This document shows positions 1 to 7,026 of a stretch of DNA of 17,803 nucleotides, piece after piece. The notes under the pieces are model-generated. The model did not search any database and was not told the origin of the DNA. It saw nothing but the letters and a program-made list of their open reading frames with translations. Location: contig CAMLDH010000040.1 in NCBI GenBank assembly GCA_946478765.1, positions 1 through 17,803 of the forward strand, written 5' to 3'. Source of the DNA: an uncultured Oxalobacteraceae bacterium (GTDB lineage Bacteria; Pseudomonadota; Gammaproteobacteria; Burkholderiales; Burkholderiaceae). The translations under genes were made by a program, and so were the position numbers. The number at the start of each line of letters is the position of its first letter. Position 1 is the first letter of the stretch.

Positions 1-562
1 AATCATGATCACGCACGGCTTTTCCGGCAGTGGCAAATCGACATTCGCAAAGATGCTGGTGGAGCCTCTCGGTGCAGTCGTATTGCGTTCGGACGTGGAA
101 CGCAAGCGCCTGCATGGTCTGTCGGCGCTGTCGGATGCCGCCGCACCGTTTGGGTCCGGGATCTACGCTGCCGACGCCAGCGAACTGACTTATGGACGTT
201 TGCTTGCACAGGCAAAGGCAGCGGTGCAGGCCGGCATTCCGGTGGTGGTCGATGCCGCGTTCCTGAAGGCAACGCAGCGCACGTCATTCCAGCAACTGGC
301 GAACGAACTAAATGTTCCCTTCCTGCTATTTGACCTGCGGGCCGACAACGCAACGTTAAAGACACGCATCCTGTCGCGTCAGAAATTGCGTCAGGATCCG
401 TCGGATGCGGGACTCGATATTCTCACCAACCAATTGCGCCATCATGATCCATTGGCAAATAGCGAAATGGCGCATACGATCGTTGTTGATGCAACGTCCG
501 GTATCGCCCCCGGCGCATTGCGCACCTTGTGCGAAGAGGTGAATGCTGTACTGCATAAATAA
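1..562 (+). CDS. P-loop (AAA-type) kinase-like protein, 3' part, cut by window edge
   Basis: The reading frame runs in from the left edge (codon at 2-4 is open) and stops at 560-562, so at least 185 residues of the C-terminal part are seen. A Walker A motif GFSGSGKST lies right at the visible start, followed by a segment RSDVERKRLHGL. This arrangement is known from the C-terminal half of proteins annotated as bifunctional aminoglycoside phosphotransferase-like/ATP-binding proteins (about 500 residues), where the P-loop domain follows an APH-like kinase domain. The ATG at 5 is unlikely to be the true start because it falls only a few residues before the Walker A motif, with no room for the first beta strand. 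The substrate is unknown; a small-molecule kinase related to the zeta-toxin/gluconate-kinase fold is the family-level expectation. It ends 166 bases before the thiolase and is not clearly linked to it. Confidence 0.75.
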   Translation, partial: IMITHGFSGSGKSTFAKMLVEPLGAVVLRSDVERKRLHGLSALSDAAAPFGSGIYAADASELTYGRLLAQAKAAVQAGIPVVVDAAFLKATQRTSFQQLANELNVPFLLFDLRADNATLKTRILSRQKLRQDPSDAGLDILTNQLRHHDPLANSEMAHTIVVDATSGIAPGALRTLCEEVNAVLHK

Positions 563-728
563 TTCGGCACGGTCAGGGCATTGCGTGCAGATTTTTGCGG
601 ATTTTTATCGCATTTACACTATCAAATACACATTGTGATCAATTCTTGATGCGTATTGAAGCATCGCGGCAAGGCTGTCGGATCGGGTTCGATGGTTCAT
701 ATTGCCGCTCATGCAAAAAGGACTACTT

Positions 729-1910
729 ATGCCCTCCTCCATATTTTTATGCCATCCGGTTCGTACACCCGTCGGCACCTTTAACGGGTCGTTGAAAACA
801 ATACCGGCACCCAAGCTGGGAGCCATTGCCATTCGGGAAAGCATTCTGCGTGCAAATTTGTCTCCCGACAGAATCGATACCGCAATCATGGGACAGGTCG
901 TGCAAGCGGGTGCAGGAATGAATCCTGCACGCCAGGCAGCGGTTGGCGCAGGTTTGCCGGTATCGACGAACGCCATGACCGTCAACCGGGTATGCGGTTC
1001 CGGCGCGCAGGCGATCGTCAGCGCGGCATTGGAAATCATGATCGACACCACGCGTTGCGCGATAGCGGGCGGCATGGAAAACATGGACCAAGCCCCTTAT
1101 TTGATGCCGAATGGCCGCTGGGGCTACCGTTTGGGCGACGGCAAACTTGTCGACAGTCTGTTGCGGGACGGATTGCATGATGCTTTCTCATCCGAACATT
1201 CCGGCTGGCATACTGAAGAGCTTGTCGCCAAGTATGGCGTCACACGCGAAGACCAGGATCGTTGGGCCTTGCGTTCGCAGTTGCGCTTTACCGAGGCGCA
1301 GCGCGCCGGAAAATTTGACGATGAGATTGTCGCGGTCGAAGTGCCTGGCAAGAAAGGGCCGGTACAGTTCTCCAAAGACGAGCACCCGCGCCCTGAAATC
1401 ACAATCGAGAATTTGAGCAAGTTGCCGCCGGCATTTCGCAAGGACGGCACGATCACTGCCGGCAATGCACCCGGCCTCAACAGCGGTGCAGCGGCGATGA
1501 TTGTTGCGTCACAAGACTTCATTCGACAAAACAATATCGAACCCATGGCGAAACTGGTCTCTTTCGGTTTAGCCGCGGTCGAACCCGCGATGTTCGGCAT
1601 TGCACCGGTGCCGGCGGTCAAGCAGGCATTATCGCGAGCTGGTTGGACGATACAGGATATCCAACGTATCGAAATCAATGAAGCATTTGCCGGCATCACC
1701 TTGGCCTGCCTGCGCGAATTGAATTTGTCTGAAGAAATCGTCAATGTCGAAGGCGGCGCCATTGCACATGGCCATCCGATTGGCGCAACCGGTGCCGTCC
1801 TGGTGACACGTTTGCTGCATTCGATGAAGCGCGATCGCCTTGCACGGGGCGTAGTGACTCTCTGCATCGGCGGCGGACAGGGAATTGCGCTGGCATTGGA
1901 AATGATTTGA
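729..1910 (+). CDS. Acetyl-CoA C-acetyltransferase (thiolase, PhaA/AtoB type)
   Basis: A 393-residue thiolase that condenses two acetyl-CoA to acetoacetyl-CoA, or the reverse, in the cytoplasm. The nucleophile Cys89 sits in VNRVCGSGAQ, the NEAF motif is at 317-320, His349 is in GHPIGATGA and the second catalytic Cys379 is in TLCIGGGQG. These positions match the Zoogloea PhaA numbering (89/348/378) almost exactly, and the length is normal for the family. ATG 729 is chosen because AAGGA (718-722) lies six bases upstream; in-frame TTG 702 and ATG 711 have no such site. A role in PHB synthesis is inferred from phaB and a phasin about 5 kb away; there is no adjacent phaB or phaC. HGHP rather than the IGHP usual in PhaA leaves room for a broader or degradative thiolase. 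No clear promoter was found in 563-728. Confidence 0.93.
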   Translation: MPSSIFLCHPVRTPVGTFNGSLKTIPAPKLGAIAIRESILRANLSPDRIDTAIMGQVVQAGAGMNPARQAAVGAGLPVSTNAMTVNRVCGSGAQAIVSAALEIMIDTTRCAIAGGMENMDQAPYLMPNGRWGYRLGDGKLVDSLLRDGLHDAFSSEHSGWHTEELVAKYGVTREDQDRWALRSQLRFTEAQRAGKFDDEIVAVEVPGKKGPVQFSKDEHPRPEITIENLSKLPPAFRKDGTITAGNAPGLNSGAAAMIVASQDFIRQNNIEPMAKLVSFGLAAVEPAMFGIAPVPAVKQALSRAGWTIQDIQRIEINEAFAGITLACLRELNLSEEIVNVEGGAIAHGHPIGATGAVLVTRLLHSMKRDRLARGVVTLCIGGGQGIALALEMI

Positions 1911-2221
1911 CTGATCGGACGTATTGAACGATACGATGCACGGTCATCGGTTTTCGCCCGCGCGGTTGCGGCGCAATGGCCTCGTGCCTGCGCCGGCATT
2001 CCAGTAATCCTGTCATTTCCGGAGGGATTTTCCGGCACGGATACAGGTATGCGCCCTATCCTTGCGTCAGCAATCCCCTCATGAAAAGCCGTTAATCCCG
2101 TTGCGCTTTTTCATTGCAAACGCTTGCGCCATGACAAGAAAATTGAAAAAGCGCGTTCCAACGCGACAGGCAATCGCTTCCGCTTTTCAGCGTCAGTACA
2201 GGGTTGGATTAGCATCTACTT
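1911..2221. other. Gene-free stretch after the thiolase
   Basis: No convincing gene is seen. A 78-codon open frame starting at 2062 has no ribosome-binding site, no recognisable family signature, and runs across the FNR-type box further right, so it is not called. Short complementary pieces around 1984-2041 (CGTGCC with GGCACG, CCGGA with TCCGG) could fold downstream of the thiolase, but they lack a T-run and are not called as a terminator. Confidence 0.5.
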
Positions 2222-2263
2222 TTGATGCAAATCAACACCGGAAAGGGCTGGCATGGATATGCT
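2222..2263 (+). promoter_or_regulatory. FNR/ANR-type box with class II-spaced -10
   Basis: A perfect TTGAT-N4-ATCAA dyad (TTGATGCAAATCAA, 2222-2235) is followed by TATGCT at 2258-2263, which matches four of six bases of the sigma-70 -10. If transcription starts near 2270, the box is centred at -41.5, the classic class II FNR activation position. The next gene on this strand is the universal stress protein at 2451, giving a leader of about 180 bases. Regulation by an FNR-type protein is inferred; the Crp/Fnr protein at 5219-6100 carries matching DNA-reading residues. Confidence 0.7.
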
Positions 2264-2332
2264 TGATTAGTCATTTCCATAATGCAATCGAAGCATAGGC
2301 GCTTGATACGTTTGCCGAAATGGAACCGTGCA

Positions 2333-2380
2333 TATTAATCACTGCACCGAAAATTTTCGGATTAGTGCAGTGATGTAATA
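2333..2380 (+). repeat. Large near-perfect inverted repeat with nested palindrome in the uspA leader
   Basis: Left arm TATTA-ATCACTGCAC (2333-2347) pairs with GTGCAGTGAT-G-TAATA (2365-2380): 15 base pairs with a single bulged G at 2375. The enclosed stretch contains a second palindrome, CCGAAAATTTTCGG (2347-2360), which shares its first C with the outer arm. It lies 70 bases upstream of the stress-protein start and downstream of the presumed FNR-dependent start. There is no immediate T-run, so it does not look like an intrinsic terminator. It could be an operator for a dimeric protein or a structured mRNA leader. Confidence 0.75.
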
Positions 2381-2450
2381 CTGAAACAGGACATAGCTCA
2401 TATTATTTTTTTTGACCTTGTCACTTGACGTACTTTTCCAGGGATGTCTT

Positions 2451-2936
2451 ATGTATAACAAGATTCTGATTCCGACGGATGGATCCGACATTTCCAAATC
2501 CGCAGCCCGCGCCGGCGTGGAATTCGCAAGACAGCTCGATGCGAAAGTCCTTGGGATTTTTATCGCGCCGGAATATCAATACCCGATTTACGTGGAAGTC
2601 ATTCCACCGAGCTTTCCGACTGAGGAAGAATATCGCGCATCCATGATCAAAGCGGGAGAAATTTATCTCGACGACATGCGTCATGAAGCCGATGCTGCCG
2701 GCGTCAAATTTTCGGCCGTTACCGTTTTCTCGGACGCGATCGCGCGTGAAATCGTGCACGCCGCCGAACATAACGGATGCGACTTGATTTTCATGGGCTC
2801 GCACGGACGCAGCGGATGGGGGCAGGCATTGCTCGGAAGCGTTACCACCAAAGTGCTCTCAACATGCCAGATTCCGGTATTGGTTCATCGCATCAAGAAG
2901 GACAGTATGCGCCAAACCGACAAAAAGGAAGTTTGA
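2451..2936 (+). CDS. Universal stress protein, UspA family (ATP-binding type)
   Basis: A single-domain 161-residue Usp protein, usual for the family. The N-terminal strand KILIPTDGSD (4-13) and the nucleotide loop G-2x-G-9x-G-S (Gly116, Gly119, Gly129, Ser130 in GSHGRSGWGQALLGS) are present, so it belongs to the ATP-binding class. ATG 2451 is preceded by AGGGA (2440-2444) at six-base spacing; an in-frame TTG at 2412 has no such site. Its TGA stop overlaps the likely TTG start of the sensor kinase (TTGA at 2933-2936), so it is the first gene of a stress protein/kinase/regulator operon. The FNR-type box and the inverted repeat upstream suggest oxygen or redox control. Its exact role is not evident from sequence; Usp proteins in such operons are often survival factors during respiratory arrest. 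Confidence 0.92.
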   Translation: MYNKILIPTDGSDISKSAARAGVEFARQLDAKVLGIFIAPEYQYPIYVEVIPPSFPTEEEYRASMIKAGEIYLDDMRHEADAAGVKFSAVTVFSDAIAREIVHAAEHNGCDLIFMGSHGRSGWGQALLGSVTTKVLSTCQIPVLVHRIKKDSMRQTDKKEV

Positions 2937-4105
2937 GTCGGGCAATACAAAGAACCGTGATAACCGACCCTCTTCACCCGACCATCAGTCGGCCATCCGA
3001 TTACATCAGCGCGACATTTAAGTTTCCGCCTGATAAGGTCGGCACTTGGCTATCAGCCATTCTCCAGTCGTCCATGGATGGTGTGGTTGTTATCGATGCT
3101 TTCAGTGAAATCGTCCTGCTGAACCACGAGGCGGAGCGCATGTTTGGCTATGACAGCCGAAACATCCTCAACAAGCCGATGGATGACCTGCTGCCGAAGC
3201 GGCACCGAGCCGAATACCGGTTGCAAATGAACCGTATTGCGACTACACGGCTGAATGGCGGAAGACGCTTGAGAATCAAGATCGACTTGATCGGCGTGCG
3301 AGCAAGCGGTGAAGAATTTTCCATTGATGCATCCATCTCGCGCGTCACGGTCCGAGGAGAAATTTTTCTGGCGCTCATCCTGCGCGAGCTTGTAGCGCCG
3401 TCTAAAAGCGCTTCCGCAACGGCTCACGACAGCGATCTGCGCAGGCTGGCAGTGTCGTCGCAGCGGGTGAATGAAATCGAAAAGCGACGCTTTTCCAAAG
3501 AGCTCTACGATGAACTTGGACAGCGTTTGAGTGTGTTGAAACTCGATCTTGACTGGCTTGAGAATCAGTTGCCCGCTACGGACAAGCGCGTGCCGGAGCG
3601 CATAATACAGATGCAGCGTTTGCTGGGAAATATCATTACCAGGACCAAAAGTATCGCCTCTACGCTAAGGCCGCCGCTACTGGATGACTTCGGCCTGATG
3701 CCGGCCATCGAATGGATCGCTGAAAATTTTCACAAAAAGACGTCAATAAGTTGTACAGTTGAAAACCACGGCATGACGATCAAGGCAGGTGATCCAGCCG
3801 AATCCGCAATTTTCCGCGTCATTCAAGAAAGTTTGCTGAACGTCGAACGCCATGCAAAAGCAAGTCATGTGCAGATCATTCTGCAACGCAATAGCACGCA
3901 TCTTGATATCGTCATCCAGGACGATGGCATAGGGATGATTCGCGGCAATGAAAACAAACCCGGCTGTTATGGCTTGATCGCGATGCAGGAGCGAGTATAC
4001 ATTTTGGGAGGTACAATCAATATCCAGAACACGGAACCAAAGGGGTTCGCAATCCGCGCCTCCATTCCTCTCGAACAATCCCCTGATCCCTTACCTTATT
4101 TATGA
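2933..4105 (+). CDS. PAS sensor kinase of NarL type with Tyr at the phosphoacceptor His site
   Basis: A cytoplasmic protein of about 390 residues with no membrane segment. Domains in order are PAS (about 38-155), a dimerisation/phosphotransfer helix pair of the HisKA_3 class (about 185-250) and an HATPase_c domain (about 280-390). The ATP-binding N box (ESLLNVERHAKA) and G1 box (DDGIGM) look intact. The phosphoacceptor motif, normally ELHDxxGQ, reads ELYDELGQ: codon TAC at 3506-3508 gives Tyr192. The start is uncertain. TTG 2933 overlaps the uspA stop and follows AAGGAAG (2925-2931) at short spacing; GTG 2957 is the alternative. The gene end overlaps the regulator start (ATGA, 4102-4105). Family knowledge predicts that loss of the histidine blocks ordinary autophosphorylation; the pseudokinase DivL of Caulobacter has the same His-to-Tyr change. 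A one-base sequencing error (CAC to TAC) is possible. Confidence 0.9.
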   Translation: MSRAIQRTVITDPLHPTISRPSDYISATFKFPPDKVGTWLSAILQSSMDGVVVIDAFSEIVLLNHEAERMFGYDSRNILNKPMDDLLPKRHRAEYRLQMNRIATTRLNGGRRLRIKIDLIGVRASGEEFSIDASISRVTVRGEIFLALILRELVAPSKSASATAHDSDLRRLAVSSQRVNEIEKRRFSKELYDELGQRLSVLKLDLDWLENQLPATDKRVPERIIQMQRLLGNIITRTKSIASTLRPPLLDDFGLMPAIEWIAENFHKKTSISCTVENHGMTIKAGDPAESAIFRVIQESLLNVERHAKASHVQIILQRNSTHLDIVIQDDGIGMIRGNENKPGCYGLIAMQERVYILGGTINIQNTEPKGFAIRASIPLEQSPDPLPYL

Positions 4106-4746
4106 TACGCATTGTAATTGCCGACGATCACACCATCATGCGTGAAGGTTTAAAACGCATCCTCGATGGCGCTGAAGACATTACAGTCGTTGGAGAGGCG
4201 GTCGATGGATTCGAAGCGCTCGCCCATGTGCGCCGCGGCGGCTTCGACCTTCTGATGCTGGATCTTTCCATGCCCGGACGCAGCGGCGTTGAATTGATTC
4301 GGCAAATCAAGGATGAAGTACCGAAACTCCCGATCCTGATACTGACCATGCATGAAGAAGAGCAATACGCGGTGCGCGCAATAAGGGCCGGCGCGCGCGG
4401 CTATCTGACCAAGGAAAGTGCGGGAACACAATTGCTCAGCGCCATCCGGAAGGTTGCGTCGGGCCGCCCCTATATCAGTGCCGAAGTGGCGGAACAACTC
4501 GCCATGGAGGTGATGCCGTCCAATGAAGACTTGCCGCATAAAGAGCTCTCCAATCGAGAATTTGAAGTATTCATCCTTTTGGTAACTGGCAAATCCATCA
4601 CTGAAATTGCGGATCTATTGCACCTGAGCGCTAAAACAGTCAGCACGCACAAAACGCGTATCCTGCATAAAATGTCGATGAGTTCTCTGGCTGAAATGGT
4701 GCAATACGCAGTAGCACACCGCCTGCTGCCACCGCTCAAGACTTGA
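4102..4746 (+). CDS. NarL/FixJ-family response regulator
   Basis: A 214-residue protein with an N-terminal receiver domain and a C-terminal LuxR-type helix-turn-helix. The receiver has the acidic pair Asp8/Asp9, phosphoacceptor Asp54 (LMLDLSMPG), Thr82 and Lys104, all expected for an active receiver. The DNA-binding segment begins LSNREFEVF (about 149) and continues through SITEIADLLHLSAKTVSTH. The start codon overlaps the kinase stop as ATGA, indicating translational coupling. It is the obvious partner of the preceding kinase, but because that kinase lacks its histidine, the phosphate may come from another kinase, for example the one at 8700-10613, or from a small phosphodonor. Target genes cannot be told from sequence. 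Confidence 0.95.
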   Translation: MIRIVIADDHTIMREGLKRILDGAEDITVVGEAVDGFEALAHVRRGGFDLLMLDLSMPGRSGVELIRQIKDEVPKLPILILTMHEEEQYAVRAIRAGARGYLTKESAGTQLLSAIRKVASGRPYISAEVAEQLAMEVMPSNEDLPHKELSNREFEVFILLVTGKSITEIADLLHLSAKTVSTHKTRILHKMSMSSLAEMVQYAVAHRLLPPLKT

Positions 4747-5207
4747 ACCTCTCATCCTCTCTGATCCTCTCGGTTTTTTCTTATAGCCCCCTCCATTTTT
4801 CCTAATGGACGGAGCATTGCATTTATAAAATAATCCTCAAAAAGCAACGCATTGCCGCATGTCGGACATCTATCCGTCCAGCTTGGCATCGATTCTCTTA
4901 CCCCCTCCATTGTAAGAAGATTCCTATTGCGTCCTGCCGCTCCCTACATCCGGATTCAGCCCACGCCGATAGTAATTGCAAGGTGCGATGGACATACTAG
5001 GGTCTTGTGGCCCGCGTACTTCTCGTAGAAAAGTTGGTGGCAGGATATCTCTCCATTGATATGAATCGATCCCCGATGCAATAAGGGGTAGCGCTGTCGG
5101 TCTGGCTCAGACTTGCCGCTTTCAAATGAAGGCCACATCCGAAAAATACTTGACGGCACTGTGTTTATGTCGCCGTAAGCAAGTATCAATTTTTGATTTT
5201 TTGAAAT
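4747..5207. other. Gene-free stretch before the Crp/Fnr gene
   Basis: About 460 bases with no supportable gene. An 11-base direct repeat CCCCCTCCATT occurs at 4787-4797 and 4901-4911; the second copy lies inside a small hairpin, TCTTAC (4896-4901) with GTAAGA (4912-4917). Just before the Crp/Fnr start is an ATCAA-TTT-TTGAT dyad (5186-5198), the reverse order of an FNR box. A T-rich run follows the response regulator (about 4773-4779) without a convincing stem, so no terminator is called. Confidence 0.5.
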
Positions 5208-5212
5208 AGGAG
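5208..5212 (+). promoter_or_regulatory. Ribosome-binding site that decides the Crp/Fnr start
   Basis: AGGAG directly abuts the first ATG (5213), which therefore cannot be served by it. The second ATG at 5219 lies six bases downstream, ideal spacing, so translation most likely starts at 5219. Confidence 0.75.
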
Positions 5213-5218
5213 ATGGCT

Positions 5219-6100
5219 ATGTTTTCCACGCAAATGTCTGAAACACGTTCCGATTCTTCATCTTCGGCTTTGCACTCTTCTCCTTTGGATGCTGGTTGGC
5301 AACGCCAAGGCAAACTTTGGTCCAATCTGAAAGAGTTATGCGAAGTATTGCGCATACCGACGGTACCTTCAGTAACAGATGAAGAACTCCTCTTTCAGCA
5401 TGTGCAATTCAAAACCGGACAACGCATCCATACCATAGGCCAGCCATTCGACACCCTCTACATTGTCCATTCCGGCTTCCTGAAGACTGTTTTGATCGAT
5501 GAATTCGGGAACGAGCAAGTGCTGAGTTTCCCAATGAAAGGCGACCTGTTTGGCGTGGACGGCATCCACACGCGACGTTATGCGTCCGAGGCCGTCGCCT
5601 TATCCAATTGCGATCTCATCCTTCTCCCCTTCAAGAAATTCACTGCACTGGGCCGCTCGCATGTCGAACTTGAGCATGCAATGTACAGCGTAATGAGCCG
5701 TGAATTGGTGCGCGAGCAAGCAATGGTCAGCATGCTCGGTGCGCTTAGTGCCGAAGCCCGTGTCGCTCGATTCCTGGTTTCGCTTGCCGACCGCTTTGGC
5801 GAAATGGGTTATTCGAGCAAGCTGTTCAACTTGCGCATGACGCGCCATGAAATCGGCAGCTATCTCGGCTTGACTCTGGAGACTGTCAGCCGCACGCTCT
5901 CCGCATTCAATGAAATCGGTTTGATCACAGTCGATCAACGCTCCATCGGCATCAAGGACGCCGATGCACTCAAAACCCTGCGCCGGTTGCCGCCGTCCAG
6001 CTCCCGCGCCAAACAGGTGGCCGCAAAAAAAGCAAGACAGCCTGCAGTCAAAGTTCAAGCAAATACCGGCGCGTGGGACCAACTCGAAGAAGCCAACTAA
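5219..6100 (+). CDS. Crp/Fnr-family regulator without iron-sulfur cysteines, with Lys/Ala-rich tail
   Basis: A 293-residue transcription factor with a cyclic-nucleotide-binding-like sensor fold (about 50-165), a dimerisation helix and a C-terminal winged helix (about 175-255). The recognition helix GLTLETVSRTLSAF holds Glu221, Ser224 and Arg225, the E-xx-SR pattern by which FNR reads TTGAT half-sites. Only Cys41 and Cys131 occur and the FNR N-terminal cysteine cluster is absent, so a [4Fe-4S] oxygen sensor of FNR type is not expected. Its signal is therefore unknown; Dnr-, FixK- or Flp-like behaviour is possible. About 40 extra residues follow the usual end, rich in Lys and Ala (AKQVAAKKARQPAVK). 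The start at 5219 is set by the ribosome-binding site. A candidate target is the box at 2222-2235. Confidence 0.9.
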   Translation: MFSTQMSETRSDSSSSALHSSPLDAGWQRQGKLWSNLKELCEVLRIPTVPSVTDEELLFQHVQFKTGQRIHTIGQPFDTLYIVHSGFLKTVLIDEFGNEQVLSFPMKGDLFGVDGIHTRRYASEAVALSNCDLILLPFKKFTALGRSHVELEHAMYSVMSRELVREQAMVSMLGALSAEARVARFLVSLADRFGEMGYSSKLFNLRMTRHEIGSYLGLTLETVSRTLSAFNEIGLITVDQRSIGIKDADALKTLRRLPPSSSRAKQVAAKKARQPAVKVQANTGAWDQLEEAN

Positions 6101-6141
6101 CTTACTCTGTCACTCGCTGGCAAGCGATCGACTCCGCACCC

Positions 6142-6173
6142 GGCAACCTGCACCTCTCTGGATCCAGGTTGCC
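6142..6173 (+). terminator. Stem-loop downstream of the Crp/Fnr gene
   Basis: GGCAACCTG (6142-6150) pairs perfectly with CAGGTTGCC (6165-6173) across a 14-base loop, 41 bases after the stop codon. There is no following T-run, so it is a weak terminator at best and may instead protect the mRNA 3' end. Confidence 0.4.
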
Positions 6174-6212
6174 ATCTGTGCGGCACAATGACAGCGAACA
6201 AATCATCTCTCG

Positions 6213-6243
6213 AAAAAAGCCCGATTGCGAAAGAGCGGGCTTT
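6213..6243 (-). terminator. Rho-independent terminator of the phasin gene
   Basis: AAAGCCCG (6216-6223) pairs with CGGGCTTT (6236-6243). Read on the minus strand, the stem is followed by a run of T (complement of 6213-6218), about 67 bases after the phasin stop. On the plus strand only TTT follows, so it may also stop Crp/Fnr transcripts weakly. Confidence 0.85.
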
Positions 6244-6309
6244 AACTTGCTTTAACTATGGCTCGGTGCTCCGGATTGTTGTTGCCAGCTCCTTGACGGC
6301 AACGCACAA

Positions 6310-7026
6310 TTATTTCCGCTTGCCACTCCCGCCCGGTTGCGGCTTCTTGTCTTCCACCGCTTCTCCACCATCCATATTCTGGCTGCTTTGACTGGGTGTG
6401 CTCCCACCATTAATCGTGACACTTGTGGCCGTCTCAGTCGCATCCGAGGCTGTGCTCGCAGCCAATTTGGTGGCGTCGCTTGCTGCTCTGCCGGCTGCCT
6501 GCGTTGCGGTTGTCGCGGCGTTCGCAGCGCTCTCATAACCAGAGCGTGCTGCAGCCATATTCCTGTTGGCAAGAGATGCCACTTCCTTGAACGCCGATTC
6601 CCACACTGAAAACATACCGGTCATCGGATTGAATACGGTATCGTTCGTTTGTTCCTGCACCGCCTTTAGGGGCGCGGTCGCATTGTTGGCGACATTCGTC
6701 CCGAATTTTTCAGCATAATCCTGCATCGATCTGCCGATTTCGTTTTGTATCTCGGCAAAAATCCGCATGATTTCTTTTTGGTAACTGACTGCACTTTCCG
6801 GTCTGCGCGAAAAAAATGTCGACTGCAGGTTGGCAACGCCTTTCGGATCGCGCGCTGACGCAACCGCTTGGGCAAAATTCAATTGTTCGGTAAATGCGCG
6901 ATGTGTCGCTTCAATGACTACACGGTCAATTTTCTCGGTCCCTGAAAACACGACGTCGGCGAATCGTCGCGATGCTTCCAGTTGGGTCTGATACATATCG
7001 ACTATAGGGTTTAACACGCTTGGCAT
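6310..7026 (-). CDS. phaP: Phasin (phasin_2 family granule-associated protein)
   Basis: A 238-residue protein that coats PHB granules and controls their size and surface. The N-terminal two thirds is amphipathic and helical, with the phasin-like stretch YQTQLEASRRFADVVFSGTE near residues 12-31. From about residue 155 it turns into a low-complexity Ala/Thr/Ser segment that suggests a flexible or coiled region, then an acidic stretch and a basic GSGKRK end. It is longer than the usual 190 or so residues because of this tail. The start is supported by AGGAGAG (complement of 7032-7038) five bases upstream. It lies downstream of phaB on the same strand with a 440-base gap, so it probably has its own promoter, and a strong terminator follows it. 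Direct repeats TTGATTCA (7092-7099 and 7106-7113) sit in the upstream region. Confidence 0.88.
   Translation of the reverse strand: MPSVLNPIVDMYQTQLEASRRFADVVFSGTEKIDRVVIEATHRAFTEQLNFAQAVASARDPKGVANLQSTFFSRRPESAVSYQKEIMRIFAEIQNEIGRSMQDYAEKFGTNVANNATAPLKAVQEQTNDTVFNPMTGMFSVWESAFKEVASLANRNMAAARSGYESAANAATTATQAAGRAASDATKLAASTASDATETATSVTINGGSTPSQSSQNMDGGEAVEDKKPQPGGSGKRK

Noticed and set aside
646..659. FNR-like site upstream of the thiolase
   Set aside because: TTGAT-N4-ATTGA matches only eight of ten bases and no -10 at the right distance was seen.
614..1084. Long minus-strand frames opposite the thiolase, phasin, kinase and GGDEF/EAL genes
   Set aside because: They mirror strong genes on the other strand and show no domain motifs of their own.
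2062..2298. 78-codon open frame between thiolase and uspA
   Set aside because: No ribosome-binding site or family signature, and it runs over the perfect FNR-type box and its -10.
5923..5940. TTGAT...ATCAA dyad inside the Crp/Fnr gene
   Set aside because: Spacer is eight bases instead of four and it lies deep in coding sequence.
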